Source: Amphibalanus amphitrite (lineage: Eukaryota; Arthropoda; Thecostraca; Balanomorpha; Balanidae). From it: a DNA stretch of 64,000 bases. The DNA is taken from the NCBI RefSeq assembly GCF_019059575.1, contig NW_024881696.1, forward strand, positions 744,001-808,000. Reading direction: 5' to 3'. This document shows positions 61,208-64,000 of the stretch, one piece after another (the first letter of the stretch is position 1; every line of letters begins with the position of its first letter). Below the pieces are notes generated by a model. That model saw nothing but the letters and a program-made list of their open reading frames with translations, searched no databases and was not told where the DNA came from. The position numbers were made by a program, and so were the translations under genes.

Positions 61208-62112
61208 CCCTATTAGTGGCAGGCTCCTGGCTACCCCTATTAGTGGCAGGGGGGCTGTTTACGACCCCCCTGCTATCTCGAGATCTAACGGGCCGATTTT
61301 CAACATTCAAACGGCATTCGATTTCGCTCAACGGGATCTACATTTCTAAAAAAAATTAAAAATTATAAAATGTCAATAGGGGGGTAGAGGGGGGAACGGG
61401 CAAATTGCAGATACATTTTAGACTGTTTATCACGGCCAGGTTTCTGAACCAATCTTAACGCAACTTTTGCCGATCGATAGAGAATGAACCAGGAATTCAC
61501 ATGGATCCTAAAAATATGCATTTTCAAAAATCATAGACGGATACAGATCATTGAGATTGGGGGTACACAAAAAGTATGGTAAATAAGGTTTTTGTTGGTA
61601 CTGTTTCTAAAAAGGGTGGCAATGGTCTTGTTATGTTACAATTTTCTTATGAGAGAACGACTTCAATTGTATTGGTCATGCATAGGCGGTGACAGGTCAC
61701 CTATGTTGGGAGGTAAAACATAACCCCCCTTTTTGGACGCCTGGATCCGCCTATTATAGCAAAAACGTGTCAAAAGAGGATGCACAATAACTTTGCATAT
61801 GTTATCACACGATACCTTTCATTCACTGTTCGTAACACTGGTGCATACAGTTATAATACATCAGCATCGTGATCTTCGCCCAAATGACTCGCTTCATGAA
61901 TAGGACCCCCTAATTCCCAGTGCTCTGGAGCCGCCCCTGGAAAAGTTATGAACTTGAAATTTTCAGGGAATGTGCCCAATTTAGTTTAAGGAAAAGTCAG
62001 AAAATTTCAGCATCGTAGCTTCAGCGGTTTCGGAGATATTCCCGAAAAACCCGAGGGGTGGATGAAAACAACTAATGCCACTAATGAAAACAACCCCCTG
62101 CCACTAATAGGG
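61208..62112. mobile_element. TTAA-flanked piggyBac-like MITE, family 4
   Basis: The ends CCCTATTAGTGGCAGG and complement are flanked by TTAA (61204-61207, 62113-62116). The left terminal motif is repeated once more at about 61235-61250 before a GGGGGG...CCCCCC hairpin. The interior shares the general layout of the other families but has few AGGTCA half-sites. Non-coding. Confidence 0.82.
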
Positions 62113-62279
62113 TTAAGGATATCCCTTTTTAGCAGCTTATAGGTAAGTGATGCTTTTTTCTTTTCAGCTTTATTCTTATAATACACAATCATTCATTTCT
62201 AGCGTCACGCTGAAGCGTTTTCTCCATCAGAAACCCCCGAATGCATCTATGGCAAATTTCATACCCAAAAGTGACCCAC

Positions 62280-62520
62280 CGGGCACCGGTGACGGCTGTC
62301 CGGAGCGCGCGGCGCGCTCTGCCGCGGCCCTGGAGTCGCGCGGCGGCGCGGCGCGCGACCAGAGACTCGCACGCCCGACTGGCGACTAGCACCAGTCGCG
62401 CGCGGGACTGCGACGAGTGAGCGTGCAGCTAGCACCGCGCGGCGGGCGACGGCGGCGCGCAGAGTGGATGTCGCGCGCCCATGAACCCCGAGTTGAGGCG
62501 CAACTGTCATTCAGTAACAG
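62280..62520 (+). other. CpG-rich putative first exon with splice donor
   Basis: A dense CpG stretch ends in AACAG followed by GTGAGAATG at 62521, a near-consensus donor on the plus strand. Two ATGs (62468 and 62481) open different frames that both run into the donor. Neither short peptide is recognisable. If real, the gene continues to the right beyond the window. Confidence 0.35.
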
Positions 62521-64000
62521 GTGAGAATGTAGCTAGATAACTAGCAGTAGCAATGAACTGACGGTGGTTGTTAAAAATAGCTGCTCACTTCTTCCATTAT
62601 TTGGAAAAATCTGCAATGTGTCAACATTCAACTGCTCACAAGTGACTGTTAAAGCCTCACTGAAATAATGTAGTTTTTTTTTTACAAAACTTGGCTTGAA
62701 GAGGATAATGATGTCTGTGTTTCATTTTTAATGTTTCCATTTTCACCAAAAGAGGTAACAATTTTGCTTTGACCAATGATGATCAAATAAAAGCTCGTTA
62801 ACGGTTTAACTATGAACGGTTGCGTGCTGTTCATGCAAGGAGCGTCACTTTATTATTTATTTGGTGTCCGATAGGATCAAATAAACCATGGCCGCACATT
62901 GGAAACCGTCTGGTTCTTGGAAGGGAGTGTCTGTAAAGCCCTCATTATCCGCTGCATTCCTTCTCAATCCGCTGCTAACCCAGACTGGTTGCTGAATGCA
63001 TGTCTGCCTCCGGACACCTGGGTCCACTGTGGGCACTCCTATGTTCGGAACGATATGGCTAGAGGCGAACTCCTTATCCCCATCCCTTCAAACCCATTCT
63101 GCCGCTCGACGAGTCACATTGAAAGGGCAGACAGCTTGGGAAATCTTTCACTATGTCTCTGCATCCGTCAAACCATCCAAATCGATCTCAACTTAGTGAT
63201 CTCTCCCACACGAGAGCAACGAAAGCCATCGCACGGACTCCACTAGTCAGGTTCCCGCATTGAGCCGACAGTTCTTCCTCGGAGACCCGACCATGACCCT
63301 TCCCATAGACCCGGCTGATCTTCCTCAGACCTGACTAGTCTTCCCCAAAGACCTGATTGCTCTAGGGCGGGGCGGACATGTTCGTCTTGTACTCCGATGT
63401 AGGTGATCTCACTTTGGGAGGAGCGCAGTGCTCGTAGAAGGGCGTTTGAAAGATGAGCGGTGTGTTCCTCAAAGACATCGGTACTGATTTTGAATGGTAT
63501 TGTTCTGTAGCCGGACAGGCGAGGGTACACTGTAATCCATTAGGATCGTTTAGTCAGTTGGCCGATTCATGTGAACATGAATGGTTTTCCGCCCGGACAC
63601 AACGGAATGGTCAATAGCCGTATACGCTTTCCTCTAATAGCACTGTCCCAAGCCCGTGTATGAACACTGGCGCCTGTAGCGATTACGATTTTTGTGTCTT
63701 CATTCACCAGATTTGGCGCCATAACGTGTGAAGTTGTGCTAGTTTGTAGTGGCACAATCACACATTACATATTGGTCTGGTTTAGAAACGGTGAGTGAAA
63801 CATCACAGCTGGCTGTAGCATGACATTCTTATCGCCAACGATGCAGCAATTTACCGTAGGTTGCACAGGTACCCAGGAGTAGACATCGATATGCAAAAAA
63901 GAAACGGATCGATTGGCGAGGCAGGGTTGATTTAATGCAAAATACCGGTTTCCGAGGGCTGCATTTGCACAAAGGAAATGATTTCCTAGGGTTAGGTAAG
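62521..64000. other. Unassigned DNA to the right edge
   Basis: Possibly the first intron of a gene starting at 62.5 kb. Open frames at 62899-63246 (plus) and 63243-63530 (minus) resemble no known family. Confidence 0.35.

Overview
This is an animal (eukaryotic) genomic window, most likely from an arthropod. The evidence is a spliced Elongin B gene, a chemosensory ionotropic receptor (a protostome-specific gene family), long non-coding stretches, GT-AG introns and many DNA transposons plus a non-LTR retrotransposon. A crustacean is the best guess, but that is inference; nothing in the window fixes the species. Only two host genes are well supported: Elongin B (minus, two visible coding exons, 38241-39073) and an ionotropic receptor (minus, one large exon, 48249-49712). 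Two weaker gene starts are a TATA-containing promoter with a signal-peptide-encoding first exon at about 55.3-55.77 kb and a CpG-rich first exon with a good splice donor at 62.28-62.52 kb that would continue off the right edge.

Most recognisable structure is transposon-derived. The dominant group is a set of seven non-autonomous elements with CCC-starting terminal inverted repeats: three copies of one family (14847-15728, 29436-30308, 60313-61203), two of a second (20415-21600, 58559-59737), and one each of two others (53226-54150, 61208-62112). Six are flanked by TTAA as in piggyBac; the 58559 copy sits at ATAT. Six of the seven, all except 61208-62112, carry a short G-run/C-run hairpin just inside the termini and clusters of the nuclear-receptor half-site AGGTCA, including perfect IR1 palindromes, DR1 arrays and TCAAGGTCA sites. 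This is the most interesting signal in the window.

Other elements, left to right: a palindromic TA-flanked MITE (2073-2449), a CAGGCAC-ended element packed with CATTTTGTAAAATG palindromes (3828-5047), a hairpin-bearing element (6365-6898), a small fold-back (9947-10126), a CACTGAAAAC-ended element split by a TTAA element (14716-16769), short MITEs at 18991, 21803 and 24246, a 238-bp hAT MITE with a perfect 8-bp target duplication (35906-36143), a second CACTGAAAAC element (42541-43567), a degenerate mariner (50476-51758) whose right end lies in a nearly identical 685-bp tandem duplication, a 5'-truncated LINE fused to a host signal peptide (55530-58133), and a MITE at 58318-58535.

Between these lie GC-rich islands (about 0.4-0.9, 12.4-13.1, 14.1-14.6, 19.65-20.1, 25.4-25.75, 27.3-27.6, 31.56-32.26 and 62.27-62.5 kb). 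Their open frames look compositional, but some may be promoters or untranslated first exons. The rest is unassigned intergenic or intronic DNA.
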